DNA of 64,000 nucleotides from Halorussus lipolyticus (lineage in GTDB: Archaea > Halobacteriota > Halobacteria > Halobacteriales > Haladaptataceae): assembly GCF_029338375.1 (NCBI RefSeq), contig NZ_CP119804.1, positions 310,001-374,000 on the forward strand, in the 5' to 3' direction. This document shows positions 35,417-44,465 of the stretch, piece by piece. The notes beneath the pieces are model-generated. The model had not been told where the DNA came from. It saw only the letters and a program-made list of their open reading frames with translations, and made no database searches. A program made the translations under genes and the position numbers. Each line of letters starts with the position of its first letter. Positions within the stretch are counted from its first letter, which is position 1.

Positions 35417-37054
35417 ATGAAAGTCACAGACAATTCCAGTATGCACAAACCCCTGCTCGTGACCGACTTTCTGGACCGGGCGCGAGACCACTACGGCGAC
35501 CAAGAGGCCATCGTGGCGACCACCGGCGAGCGGTACACCTACGACGAGTTCGGCGAGCGCGCCGACCGACTCTCGTCTGCGCTGGCCGACCGGGGTATCG
35601 AGAAGGGCGACCGAGTGGCCGTGCTGGACCCCAACACCCACTACCAACTGATAGCGGCCTACGGCATCATGCAGTTGGGGGCGGTCCACACGCCGCTGAA
35701 CTACCGGTTGACGCCCGACGACTACGAGTACATCCTGAACGACGCCGGAGTGGACGCCGTTATCGCCGACTACGAGTACGCCGAGAAAATCGAGGCGGTC
35801 CGGGATTCAGTCTCGACCGAGGTGTTCATCTCGAACGACACGGACGCGACCGAGGGCGACTGGGAGGACTTCGACGAGGTGATTCGGAGCGCAGACGCCG
35901 ACGACTACGAGCGACCCCCGATGGACGAGGGCGAAGTTATCACCATCAACTACACCTCCGGGACCACGGGCGACCCGAAGGGCGTGATGCGGACCCACCG
36001 GACCGAGACCCTCCACGCCTACCTGATTACCGTTCACCAAGAGATTCGGGACGACGACGTGTACCTCTGGACGCTCCCGATGTTCCACGTCAACGGGTGG
36101 GGTCACATCTACGCCATCACCGGGATGGGAGCCAAGCACGTCTGCGCTCGCGGCGTCAACGCCGCCGAAATCTTCGACGTGGTGGTCGAGGAGGACGTGT
36201 CGTACCTCTGCGGTGCCCCGACCGTGTTGAACCTCCTCATCGACTACTACGAGGAGACCGACCCCGAGACCGAGGGCGACAACGAGGTCCGCATCGCCAC
36301 CGCGGGGTCGGCCCCGCCCGAGGCCACCATCCGGACGGTCGAAGACGAGTTCGGGTGGTATCTCAAGCACGTCTACGGCGCGACCGAGACCGGCCCGCTC
36401 ATCACCACCTCCGACGCCCGAAGGCTCCTTCCCGAAGGCGAGGAGCGATTCGCTCTCAAAAAACGACAGGGCATCCCCTACCTCGGGACCGAGGTTGCGG
36501 TGGTGGACGAGGACGGCGACGAGGTGCCCCGCGACAACGCCTCACTCGGCGAAATCGTGGTCCGGGGCAATCAGGTCATGGAGGGCTACTGGGAGAAACC
36601 GGAGGCCACCGAGGCGGCCTTCTCGGAGCGCAGAGAGGGGTGGTACCACACCGGGGACCTCGCGGTGGTGGACGAACACGGCATGGTCTCGATTCAGGAC
36701 CGCAAGAAGGACATCATCATCTCGGGCGGCGAGAACATCTCCAGCATCGAAATCGAGGACACCCTGTTCGAACACGACGCGGTGTCGGACGTGGCGGTCA
36801 TCCCCGCGCCGAGCGAGCGATGGGGCGAGACGCCCAAGGCGTTCGTCGTCCCGGCCTCCGGGGACCCCGAGGACCCCGGCGTGACCGAACAGGAGATTCG
36901 GGAGTTCACCGAGGAACACATGGCCTCCTACAAGGCGGTCAAGCGCGTCGAGTTCGTGGAAGACCTGCCCTCGACGGCGACCGGCAAGATTCAGAAGTAC
37001 GAACTCCGCGAGCGCGAGTGGGAGGACGAAGACCGGATGGTCGGGCAGGGATAA
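35417..37054 (+). CDS. AMP-forming acyl-CoA synthetase
   Basis: A 545-residue ANL-superfamily ligase. It has the P-loop NYTSGTTGDPKGVMRTHR (about 176-193), the adenine motif VYGATETGP, the hinge GEIVVRGNQVMEGYW, YHTGDLAVVDEHG and the lysine STATGKIQKYEL. It resembles medium- or long-chain fatty-acyl-CoA ligases and is not acs. The ATG at 35417 is preferred; AT-rich elements at 35372-35395 could be its TATA box. An internal ATG at 35441 is an alternative. Confidence 0.9.
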   Translation: MKVTDNSSMHKPLLVTDFLDRARDHYGDQEAIVATTGERYTYDEFGERADRLSSALADRGIEKGDRVAVLDPNTHYQLIAAYGIMQLGAVHTPLNYRLTPDDYEYILNDAGVDAVIADYEYAEKIEAVRDSVSTEVFISNDTDATEGDWEDFDEVIRSADADDYERPPMDEGEVITINYTSGTTGDPKGVMRTHRTETLHAYLITVHQEIRDDDVYLWTLPMFHVNGWGHIYAITGMGAKHVCARGVNAAEIFDVVVEEDVSYLCGAPTVLNLLIDYYEETDPETEGDNEVRIATAGSAPPEATIRTVEDEFGWYLKHVYGATETGPLITTSDARRLLPEGEERFALKKRQGIPYLGTEVAVVDEDGDEVPRDNASLGEIVVRGNQVMEGYWEKPEATEAAFSERREGWYHTGDLAVVDEHGMVSIQDRKKDIIISGGENISSIEIEDTLFEHDAVSDVAVIPAPSERWGETPKAFVVPASGDPEDPGVTEQEIREFTEEHMASYKAVKRVEFVEDLPSTATGKIQKYELREREWEDEDRMVGQG

Positions 37055-37177
37055 CTGTTTTGTGTTTGGGATTTCCTCAGTACCGTCTGGTCGTAGGAGC
37101 CACCGGAAGGAAGCCCAATGGAATCGGAGTTAAAAACTAGCTTAGTGTTAAACATAATTATTAAAATATGGGGAATA

Positions 37178-37819
37178 TTATTCTAATGGAGTGATTCTCT
37201 GAAGTTTATTTGCTGGGTCTTCGACAATGGCTATATGGTCTACCTCTGTGATATCTGTTATTTCTGTGAAACATATTTCTCCATTGTATGCCCTATTTTT
37301 GATATGCGAACACTCAGAGTATTCACTATCGCATATAGAGCATATAGCTGTCCCCGTTTTCATACCGGGACTGGTAAACAGTTGGTCAGGAAAAAGTAGT
37401 GTTTCTACCGAATTTAGACGCTTGTGGTAGTTTTTCATTCCAAATTTCTCCCCTAATTTGTCTGCTTGAACTGCTCTCTGCGCATTTAGCTGGGCGCGTA
37501 CCATGTTTTCCCAAGCCGATTCCCACTGTTCTTCTCTTAAATCATTCCACATTGTTAATTCGTGTTTCCAGCATTCTAAAGTAAGCTCTATGGAGAGAAT
37601 TCTATTTGCGCATTTACATGGAGCGTCTGAGTTCTTTACTTCCTGTTTATACCTTTTAGCGACAGAAAGCATCTCCTCAATCTGTGAGGTTACGGTATTA
37701 CGTTTCTCAACGCTTCGAGATAAGTTATTCACATCTAAAACATTCGTAGATAAGTCATCCATCGCTTGTAGTAAGTCAGAAGTTTGGGGTTGCATTGGTA
37801 TGGGAACTGTATTAATCAT
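37178..37819 (-). CDS. Cys-rich protein of unknown function in a low-GC islet
   Basis: A 213-residue protein. The N-terminal two thirds are helical and polar. A first cysteine cluster is SDAPCKCANRI, and the C-terminal zinc-ribbon-like region is CSICDSEYSECSHIKNRAY followed by EICF and IVEDPANKL. That C-terminal pattern (C..C, C.H, then V..PAN) resembles a module I associate with phage or mobile-element proteins, without a firm family name. Codon use is AT-rich, unlike all neighbours. Its ATG overlaps the end of the upstream gene by 8 bases. Confidence 0.7.
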   Translation of the reverse strand: MINTVPIPMQPQTSDLLQAMDDLSTNVLDVNNLSRSVEKRNTVTSQIEEMLSVAKRYKQEVKNSDAPCKCANRILSIELTLECWKHELTMWNDLREEQWESAWENMVRAQLNAQRAVQADKLGEKFGMKNYHKRLNSVETLLFPDQLFTSPGMKTGTAICSICDSEYSECSHIKNRAYNGEICFTEITDITEVDHIAIVEDPANKLQRITPLE

Positions 37820-38291
37820 CGTTTTTCATTTCTTCTAATTGGTCCAGTACAGAGTCTATCCCCTCTATTGGCCCATCATATTCTATCCGGGTTACCTCTC
37901 CATCTTCCTCCACCATCACAGACATTTGAGCCTCACCGTCAATTGCGACTCTTGAATAGTGCTCGTGTACTATATTAATTAATGTTGCCACATCACTAAA
38001 ATTATGTCTTAAGAATTCAACCGTCACAAATAAACCTCCAAGGAAAAGCTCCGTACTCTTTAATTTCGTTGTGTCAGTATCGCCAGAATCAATGAAGGTA
38101 TCTAGTTCTAGATCTTCTTGCTCAGCTAGTTTTTCTACCGTTTCTGTAGTGTCGTGATATGATAATTCCTCCTTAGACTCTGCTCCGGCAAGACCTAACG
38201 GGACAAATGCAATGTCGGCATCCGTATTACATCCTAGTTCCTTTGCTTCCCTGCGAACATCGAAACCCTCCTCAATAGATAAATTTTCGTG
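37812..38291 (-). CDS. unknown acidic protein, first gene of the low-GC islet
   Basis: A 159-residue protein from the ATG at 38291; a longer frame reaches 38408 but its extra codons look like AT-rich leader. It has an acidic N-terminal half, then a hydrophobic helix pair (ELFLGGLFVTVEFLRHNF) and a C-terminal beta-type stretch (MSVMVEEDGEVTRIEYDGP). This layout loosely recalls effector-associated domains of bacterial conflict systems; that is only an impression. Low GC content implies recent transfer. It is co-transcribed with the next gene. Confidence 0.6.
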   Translation of the reverse strand, partial: HENLSIEEGFDVRREAKELGCNTDADIAFVPLGLAGAESKEELSYHDTTETVEKLAEQEDLELDTFIDSGDTDTTKLKSTELFLGGLFVTVEFLRHNFSDVATLINIVHEHYSRVAIDGEAQMSVMVEEDGEVTRIEYDGPIEGIDSVLDQLEEMKNDD

Positions 38292-38406
38292 CATAAGAAT
38301 ACTTGCCACTGAAATACAATAATTGTGTCGTTCAATTGATTTTGAATATCTAAAAGAAAGAGGGTGTTCAAAGAGACAAAAGATACTTAGTCGAGGGGCT
38401 GAAACC

Positions 38407-38427
38407 ATCGTTTACTTAACAAACGAT
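38407..38427. promoter_or_regulatory. palindrome upstream of the low-GC gene pair
   Basis: ATCGTTT-ACTTAAC-AAACGAT is a 7-base perfect inverted repeat with a 7-base spacer. It lies at the boundary where GC content rises again, about 115 bases before the chosen start of the islet's first gene and overlapping the alternative start. It could be an operator or an insertion scar. Confidence 0.45.
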
Positions 38428-38489
38428 AGAAGGGACCGATTCTGCGAGGCGAAGGATGAAGGCCGAGGTCGGGGTAATGTAGTGGGACT

Positions 38490-39176
38490 ATGACCAACAG
38501 CGAATCAATCGACGATGTCCTCTGTTTCGACATGTACGGCACGCTCTGCGACACCAGCACCGTCACCGCGGCGCTCGGCGAACACTTAGACGTGGCCGAC
38601 GGCTTCGTCGCCGACGTGGACGCCCTCTGGCGGCGGACCCAACTCCGGTACGCCCAGCAGGTCGCGCTGATGGACGACTACGCGCCCTTCTCGGAGGTCA
38701 CGGAGCAGGCCCTCGACTACACGCTGAACTTCTACGACCTGAATCCCGCCGAGGACGCCCGCGAGCGAATCGTCGCCGCCTACGACGAGTTGGACCCCTA
38801 CCCCGACGCCGCGGACGCACTCGACCGCCTCGGCGAGGAGTACACCGTGGCGGTCCTCTCGAACGGCAACCCCGAGATGCTGGAGACGATGGCGGAGAAC
38901 GCTGGCCTCGCCGACCACCTCGATGCGGTCGTGAGCGCCCACGAGGTCCGGACGTTCAAGCCCGACCCGGCGGTCTACCGCAACGCGGCCGACCGCTTCG
39001 ACCGCGAATTGGGAGGCTGTCGGCTGGTCTCCTCGAACCCGTGGGACGTGGCCGGAGCGAGTAGCGCCGGGATGGCGACGGCGTGGGTCAACCGGTCGCG
39101 CGAACCCGCCGAGGAGGTCGGCGGCGACGCGGACCTGACCGTCGAGTCGCTGTCCGCGCTCGCCGACGCGCTGTAA
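38490..39176 (+). CDS. HAD-family hydrolase, haloacid dehalogenase type II-like
   Basis: A 228-residue HAD enzyme. Motif I DMYGTLCD supplies the nucleophile Asp, motif II is VLSNGNPEML, motif III KPDPAVY and motif IV SSNPWDVAGA. The order and the S.NPWD motif match type II (S)-2-haloacid dehalogenases, though many such genes act on phosphate esters. Motif I has Y where phosphatases usually have D at the +2 position, which favours dehalogenase chemistry. Confidence 0.87.
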   Translation: MTNSESIDDVLCFDMYGTLCDTSTVTAALGEHLDVADGFVADVDALWRRTQLRYAQQVALMDDYAPFSEVTEQALDYTLNFYDLNPAEDARERIVAAYDELDPYPDAADALDRLGEEYTVAVLSNGNPEMLETMAENAGLADHLDAVVSAHEVRTFKPDPAVYRNAADRFDRELGGCRLVSSNPWDVAGASSAGMATAWVNRSREPAEEVGGDADLTVESLSALADAL

Positions 39177-39353
39177 TCTCGATTACCGTCGGTCGTCCGT
39201 CGATTACCGCCGCCCGCGGGCCGACTCCCGACGGAAAATGTTGAAGCCGGGACAGGCTTCGACCTCCGGCAAATACTGCGAGGATTCGGCGTCAAATTTT
39301 CGCTATCCTTCGATTTCCCCGATATTTTACGACTCGGAAGCCGGAATATTCCC

Positions 39354-39362
39354 GTATAATTA
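39354..39362 (+). promoter_or_regulatory. TATA box for the branched-chain type ABC operon
   Basis: GTATAATTA predicts transcription starting near 39385-39390. This places the ATG at 39390 as a leaderless start and leaves the ATG at 39366 outside the mRNA. Confidence 0.6.
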
Positions 39363-39389
39363 TTAATGATGTTCGCGTGGCTTGATAGC

Positions 39390-40712
39390 ATGGCACGGAG
39401 AGAAAAAGCGGACGTGTCGCGCCGAGACGTGGTGAAGATGGCAGGAGCCACCGGCTTGGCGGGACTGGGGGTCGCGGGAAGTGCGAGCGCACAGGAGAAT
39501 CCACCCATCGGGAACTTCCCGATTCAGGGCAATCCGACCTTCGGGTTCACGGTTCCACAGTCCGGACCGTACTCGTCGGAGGGCCAAGACGAGTTACGGG
39601 CGTATCGACTCGCGGTCGAACACCTCAACAACGGCGGGGGCTGGGTAGACAACTGGTCGGACCTGACGGGCAACGGCGTACTGGGCAATCAGGTCGAGTT
39701 CGTGTCGGGGGACACCGCGACCGACGCCGACACCGCCCGACAGACCGCTCGCCGGATGATTCAGCGCGACGGGGCCATCATGCTGTCGGGTGGCTCCTCC
39801 AGCGCGGTCGCAATTGCGATTCAGGAACTGTGTCAGCGCGAGAAGGTCAACTACATGTGCTGTCTGACCCACTCGAACGACACCACGGGCAAGTCCTGCG
39901 TTCGCTACTCCTTCCGGGAGATGTTCAACGCCTACATGAGTGCCCAAGCACTCGTCCCGCCCGTCACCGACGAGTACGGCGGGAGCAACAACTTCTACCA
40001 GTTGTACGCCGACTACACGTGGGGCCAGACGGTTCAGTCCTCGATGAGCCAGTTCTTCGGCGAGGCCGGATGGAACGAAATGAACAGCGTCGCCACGCCG
40101 CTGGGCACCAAGGACTTCTCGTCGTACCTCTCGCAGGTGCCGCGAGGAGAGACCGACGTGCTGTTCCTGAACCACTACGGTCTCGACGGCGCGAACTCGC
40201 TGAGTCAGGCCAAGGAGATGGGACTGGACGAGGACATGGAAATCATCGTCCCGCTGTACAACCGACCGATGGCACAGGCCGCGGGCGGCAGTATCGAAGG
40301 CGTGTTCGGTACCGTCGCGTGGGACTCCCAAATCGACAACGAACCGTCGAACCAGTTCACCTCCGCCTTCCAAGAGAAGTACGAGCGCATCCCGTCGGGA
40401 CCGGCCCAACTGGCCTACGCCCAGACGCTCCAGTACGCCGCGGCAGTCGAGCGCGCTGGCACCTTCTACCCGCCGGAGGTCATCAGACAGTTGGAGGACC
40501 ACGAGTACGACAACATCGGGATGGGCCAAGAGACGATGCGGGCCTGCGACCATCAGGCCCAGCGCGCGGTCCCCGTCGTCAAGGGACTGCCCGAGGGCGA
40601 ACAACAGCAGGGCCAGTTCTTCGAAATCGTGAATCTCACGTCGAGGGACACGCTGGGCTACGCCTGCGACGAGGGTCCGGCAGGGGAGTGCGAACTCGGC
40701 CCCTACGAGTAG
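39390..40712 (+). CDS. Tat-exported ABC substrate-binding protein (branched-chain amino acid/amide type)
   Basis: A 440-residue periplasmic-binding fold type I (Peripla_BP_6) protein. The Tat signal is VSRRDVVKMAGATGLAGLG, ending SASAQE, with no lipobox. The domain shows GGSSSAVAIAIQELCQ and YTWGQTVQSSM. Cysteines (YMCCL, KSC, RAC, YACDEGPAGEC) are unusually frequent and may form disulfides outside. The ligand is unknown; the family covers branched-chain amino acids, urea and short amides. Permeases and ATPases follow. Confidence 0.9.
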   Translation: MARREKADVSRRDVVKMAGATGLAGLGVAGSASAQENPPIGNFPIQGNPTFGFTVPQSGPYSSEGQDELRAYRLAVEHLNNGGGWVDNWSDLTGNGVLGNQVEFVSGDTATDADTARQTARRMIQRDGAIMLSGGSSSAVAIAIQELCQREKVNYMCCLTHSNDTTGKSCVRYSFREMFNAYMSAQALVPPVTDEYGGSNNFYQLYADYTWGQTVQSSMSQFFGEAGWNEMNSVATPLGTKDFSSYLSQVPRGETDVLFLNHYGLDGANSLSQAKEMGLDEDMEIIVPLYNRPMAQAAGGSIEGVFGTVAWDSQIDNEPSNQFTSAFQEKYERIPSGPAQLAYAQTLQYAAAVERAGTFYPPEVIRQLEDHEYDNIGMGQETMRACDHQAQRAVPVVKGLPEGEQQQGQFFEIVNLTSRDTLGYACDEGPAGECELGPYE

Positions 40713-40794
40713 TCGAGAACCCCCTCTTTGGGGTGCTGTTCAGGTTCAAATGAAGGAACTAACCTTTATGCTTGCGAGAGGATACCACACAGAC

Positions 40795-40845
40795 ATGGTG
40801 GGGAATCGAAACTCGACTGCGCCGTCCTCGGAGGGAAGACCGTGA
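40795..40845 (+). CDS. 16-codon leader mini-ORF overlapping the permease start
   Basis: The ATG at 40795 opens MVGNRNSTAPSSEGRP and ends at TGA, which overlaps the permease GTG (GTGA). TTTATG near 40765 could be a TATA box placing this ATG at the transcript start. It probably delivers ribosomes to the weak GTG start of the permease. Whether the peptide matters is unknown. Confidence 0.4.
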   Translation: MVGNRNSTAPSSEGRP

Positions 40846-41777
40846 GTCTCCTCGCCGAGACGGTGACGGTACTGCTGAACGGTCTCCAACAGGGCGCAAT
40901 CTACGTGTTGGTGGCAATCGGATTGTCAATCATCCTCGGGACGCTGAAGTTCGTCAACTTCGCCCACGGCGCGCTCTATCTGATAGGGACCTACGCCGGA
41001 CTGCTCATCACCCTCGAAATCACGCTGACCGACGGGAAACTCGCCGACTGGGGCTACACCACGCTCGGCCTCGGATGGGGCTTTCTGCCCGCGCTCCTCA
41101 TCGTCCCGGTGCTGGTGTTCGTGGTCGGATTAGCGATGGAGCGGTTCGTCGCCAGACCGTTCTACGACAGGCCCGACACCGACCAGATTCTGCTGACGTT
41201 CGGGTTGGCCATCGTGGTCCAAGAGGTCTTCAAAATCCTGTTCGGCGGCCAGAGCTACAACTTCGCCCGGCCCGGTTGGGCCAGCGGACAAGTGGGCCTT
41301 CCCATCGTGGGCACCTTCCCCGAGTGGCGTCTCTACATCATCGGGATTACGGCCGCCGTGGTGGTGCTGGTCTACGGTCTCATCGAGTACACCGACTTCG
41401 GACTGGTCGTCCGCGCCGGAACCAGAGACGCCGAGATGGTCGAACTGCTGGGCATCAAACTCTCGCGGCCCTATCTGATGGTGTTCGGCGTCGGGGCGGC
41501 GCTGGCAGGCGTCGCGGGCGTCGTCGGCGGCCCGCTCTACGCGGTCAACCCCAACATCGGAACCGAGGTGCTGGTCCCGTCCTTCCTCGTCGTGGTCATC
41601 GGAGGAGTCGGGTCCATCTCGGGGGCAGTCCTCGGGGGCATCCTCATCGGCGAGACGCTGGCGATTATGGTCGCCATCGCACCCCAGTGGTCGCAGGTCG
41701 GCATCTACGTGCTGGCCGCCGTGGTCTTGCTGGCCAGACCGCAGGGCCTACTGGGGGCCGAGGAGGTGACGCCGTGA
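40842..41777 (+). CDS. branched-chain type ABC permease (LivH-like)
   Basis: A 311-residue membrane permease. The LivH signature NGLQQGAIYVLVAIGLSIILG opens the protein, and VNFAHGALYLIGTY and the EAA-like loop region MVELLGIKL are present. About eight helices are predicted. The GTG at 40842 is chosen because codons upstream are unlike a membrane protein and it overlaps a leader ORF stop. It ends in a GTGA overlap with the second permease. Confidence 0.9.
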   Translation: MSLLAETVTVLLNGLQQGAIYVLVAIGLSIILGTLKFVNFAHGALYLIGTYAGLLITLEITLTDGKLADWGYTTLGLGWGFLPALLIVPVLVFVVGLAMERFVARPFYDRPDTDQILLTFGLAIVVQEVFKILFGGQSYNFARPGWASGQVGLPIVGTFPEWRLYIIGITAAVVVLVYGLIEYTDFGLVVRAGTRDAEMVELLGIKLSRPYLMVFGVGAALAGVAGVVGGPLYAVNPNIGTEVLVPSFLVVVIGGVGSISGAVLGGILIGETLAIMVAIAPQWSQVGIYVLAAVVLLARPQGLLGAEEVTP

Positions 41778-42958
41778 GCGACGAACCCGCCGAGACTCCG
41801 GACGCCCCGGAGGACACCGGCACTGCAGTCGAGCGAACTCGGCGCGAACTCCCTTCGTGGGAGCGAATTCGCCAAAGCGAGTGGTTCGTGGTCGGCGTGA
41901 CCACGCTCGCAGTCGCGGTCTTCCCGTGGCTGTTCGCCCGCGCCCCGGTCATCAGCGGCGTTCTGCGCGGGTATCAGGACTTGGCCACCCTCATCCTCAT
42001 CTGGGGCATCTTCGCCATGGGGTTCAACCTCCTGCTGGGGTACACCGGCCTGCTGTCGTTCGGTCACGCCGCGTTCTGGGGCGGCGCGGCCTACGCCGCC
42101 GGGGTGTTCAGCGCGCAGGTGTCGTCGAGTCCGATACTCATCATCCTCGCGGGCACCGCGTTCGCGGCGCTGTCGGCGTGGATACTGGGGTTCATCTCGC
42201 TCCGGCGCGGGGGCATCTACTTCGCCATCCTGACGCTGGCGTTCGGTCAGATGGCCTACTACATGGCGCTGTCGCCGATGGCGTGGATTACCGGCGGGGA
42301 GAACGGTTTCACCGGCGTCGAACTCGGCAAACTGTTCGGGGTCTTCCACCTCCGGTATCCGGTGCCCGGCATCAGTTGGCTAATCGGGACGTGGAAGTAC
42401 GTGCTGGTCGGCGGGGTCGCGGTCCTCTGCGTGGCTGTCGCCAACCGCATCCTCCACTCGCCCTACGGGATGGTGTTCCGGGCGATTCGGGAGAACGACC
42501 AGCGCGCCGAGTTCGTGGGCCTGAACGTCTGGCGCTACAAACTGATGGCGTTCATCATCTCCGGAGCGTTCGCGGGCATCGCCGGGAGTCTCTACACCAT
42601 CTACAGCGCCTACGTCCCGCTGTCGTCGTTCTACTGGACGACGAGTGGCGAGGTCGTTATCATGGCCGTGCTGGGCGGGGTCGGGTCGCTGTTCGGTCCC
42701 ATCCTCGGTGCGGGCATCTACCTCTACGTCGAGAACATCGTCAGCGGGGTTCAGCAGTTGACCCTGCCGTTCACCGGACCGAACGAGTACCTGACGCTGG
42801 TCCAAGAGCCAGTCGTCCTGATGGACGGGTTCGGGGCCTACTGGCACCTGATTCTGGGACTGGTGTTCGTCGCAGTCGTGGTCCTGTTCCCGCGGGGCAT
42901 CTGGGGCCTGCTGGAGGACTTGGGCGGTGCCTTGCGAAAACTGGGCGGTGGTCGGTGA
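41774..42958 (+). CDS. branched-chain type ABC permease (LivM-like)
   Basis: A 394-residue permease with an acidic cytoplasmic N-terminus of about 40 residues, then about ten helices. LivM signatures are GYTGLLSFGHAAFWGGAAYA and RAIRENDQRAEFVGLNVWRYK. It starts at GTG overlapping the previous TGA and ends overlapping the ATG of the first ATPase, so the whole set is translationally coupled. Confidence 0.92.
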   Translation: MSDEPAETPDAPEDTGTAVERTRRELPSWERIRQSEWFVVGVTTLAVAVFPWLFARAPVISGVLRGYQDLATLILIWGIFAMGFNLLLGYTGLLSFGHAAFWGGAAYAAGVFSAQVSSSPILIILAGTAFAALSAWILGFISLRRGGIYFAILTLAFGQMAYYMALSPMAWITGGENGFTGVELGKLFGVFHLRYPVPGISWLIGTWKYVLVGGVAVLCVAVANRILHSPYGMVFRAIRENDQRAEFVGLNVWRYKLMAFIISGAFAGIAGSLYTIYSAYVPLSSFYWTTSGEVVIMAVLGGVGSLFGPILGAGIYLYVENIVSGVQQLTLPFTGPNEYLTLVQEPVVLMDGFGAYWHLILGLVFVAVVVLFPRGIWGLLEDLGGALRKLGGGR

Positions 42959-43716
42959 TGGCTCTGCTCGAAACCCACAACCTGACCAAATCATTCGGCG
43001 GCCTCGTGGCGGTGGACGACGTGAACCTCGAAATCGAGGAGGGCGAGTCCATCTCGGTCATCGGGCCGAACGGGGCGGGCAAGTCCACGCTCATCAACCT
43101 CGTCACGAGGATGCTCGACGCCACGGAGGGTGACATCGAGTTCGAGGGCGACTCGATTCTCCACGCCGAACCCCACGAGGTGGTCCAGAAAGGGGTGAGC
43201 AGGTCCTTCCAGACCGCCTCCATCTTCCCGGAGTTGACGGTCGAGGAGAACGCCCAAATCGCGGCGCTGGCGGCCGAACACGGCTCGTTCCGGTTCAACT
43301 TCCTGCGCCATCGGGACAACTACGGCGAGGTGGACAGGTTGGCCCGCCGGACGCTGGACGCGGTGGGACTGCTCGGCCAGCGCGACGTGACCGCCGAGGA
43401 CCTGCCCTACGGCGACAAGCGCCGGTTGGAGTTGGGCATCGCGCTGGCGAGCGAACCGAGTCTACTGCTGATGGACGAACCGACCGCGGGGATGTCGCCC
43501 GAGGAGACCGCCGACACGGTGGAACTCATCGAGGAAGTCAAAGAGGAACTCGGCCTGACCATCCTGCTGGTCGAACACGACATGGAGGTCGTCTTCAACG
43601 TCTCGGACCGCATCGTGGTGCTGAACCGCGGGTCGGTCATCGCCGAGGGACCGCCAGAGGAAGTTCAGGGCGACCCCGAGGTCCAAGAGGCGTATCTCGG
43701 AGGTGTCGATGCGTGA
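42958..43716 (+). CDS. branched-chain type ABC ATPase (LivG-like)
   Basis: A 252-residue ATPase. Walker A is GPNGAGKST (about 36-44) and the Q-loop is SRSFQTASIF. The signature is the divergent LPYGDKRRLELG instead of LSGGQ, as in other LivG proteins. Walker B is LLLMDEPTAGM and the H-loop VEHDME. It pairs with the LivF-like ATPase next door; the genes overlap by 4 bases with a GTG start. Confidence 0.93.
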   Translation: MALLETHNLTKSFGGLVAVDDVNLEIEEGESISVIGPNGAGKSTLINLVTRMLDATEGDIEFEGDSILHAEPHEVVQKGVSRSFQTASIFPELTVEENAQIAALAAEHGSFRFNFLRHRDNYGEVDRLARRTLDAVGLLGQRDVTAEDLPYGDKRRLELGIALASEPSLLLMDEPTAGMSPEETADTVELIEEVKEELGLTILLVEHDMEVVFNVSDRIVVLNRGSVIAEGPPEEVQGDPEVQEAYLGGVDA

Positions 43717-44465
43717 GTTTGCTAACACTCGATGCGGTGGACGCTTTTTACGGCGAGAGCCACATCCTGCGGGACGTGTCGCTGAACGTCGAGGAGGGCG
43801 AGGTCTGTTCGCTCCTCGGGCGGAACGGCGCGGGCAAGACCACCACGCTCCGGTCGATTTCGGGGGCGCGACCGCCGGAGGTCCGGGACGGGCGCATCTC
43901 GTTCAAGGGCGAGGACATCACCGCGATGGACCCCGAGGACATCTCGGCGCGAGGCCTCTCGCTGGTGCCGGAGGAACGGCGCATCTTCCCGAACCTCACG
44001 GTGGCCGAGAACCTCCACCTCGCGGAGGTGTCGGAGAACAAGTCGAACACGGTCGGGCGGTCGCTGGGGCAGGTAGAGGTCGAACACGTCGGGATGACGA
44101 CCGACGAGGTGTACGACGAGTTCCCGCGACTCCGCGAGCGCAAGTCCCAGCAGGCCGGGACGCTCTCGGGGGGCGAACAGCAGATGCTGGCCATCGCTCG
44201 GGCGCTCAAGCAGAACACCGACCTGCTTCTGCTGGACGAACCCTACGAGGGGTTGGCACCCCAGATTATCGCCGACGTGGAAGACGCCATCCGGCGCATC
44301 AGGGAGTCGGGGACCACGATTCTGCTGGTCGAGCAGAACGCCATCGCGGCCATGGACATCGCCGACCGGTGTTACGTGGTGGACCAAGGGAGCATCGTCT
44401 TCGAAGGAACCGCAGACGAGTTACGAGCAGATGACGAAACGAGAGACCGATACCTCGGCGTCTGA
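43713..44465 (+). CDS. branched-chain type ABC ATPase (LivF-like)
   Basis: A 250-residue ATPase from a GTG overlapping the livG stop. Walker A is GRNGAGKTT, the signature LSGGEQQMLAIARAL, Walker B LLLLDEPYEGLAP and the H-loop LLVEQNA. EERRIFPNLTV is a LivF hallmark. It has an insert (SENKSNTVGRSLGQVEVEHVG region) longer than in bacterial LivF. Its 3' end is overlapped by the next gene. Confidence 0.92.
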   Translation: MSLLTLDAVDAFYGESHILRDVSLNVEEGEVCSLLGRNGAGKTTTLRSISGARPPEVRDGRISFKGEDITAMDPEDISARGLSLVPEERRIFPNLTVAENLHLAEVSENKSNTVGRSLGQVEVEHVGMTTDEVYDEFPRLRERKSQQAGTLSGGEQQMLAIARALKQNTDLLLLDEPYEGLAPQIIADVEDAIRRIRESGTTILLVEQNAIAAMDIADRCYVVDQGSIVFEGTADELRADDETRDRYLGV

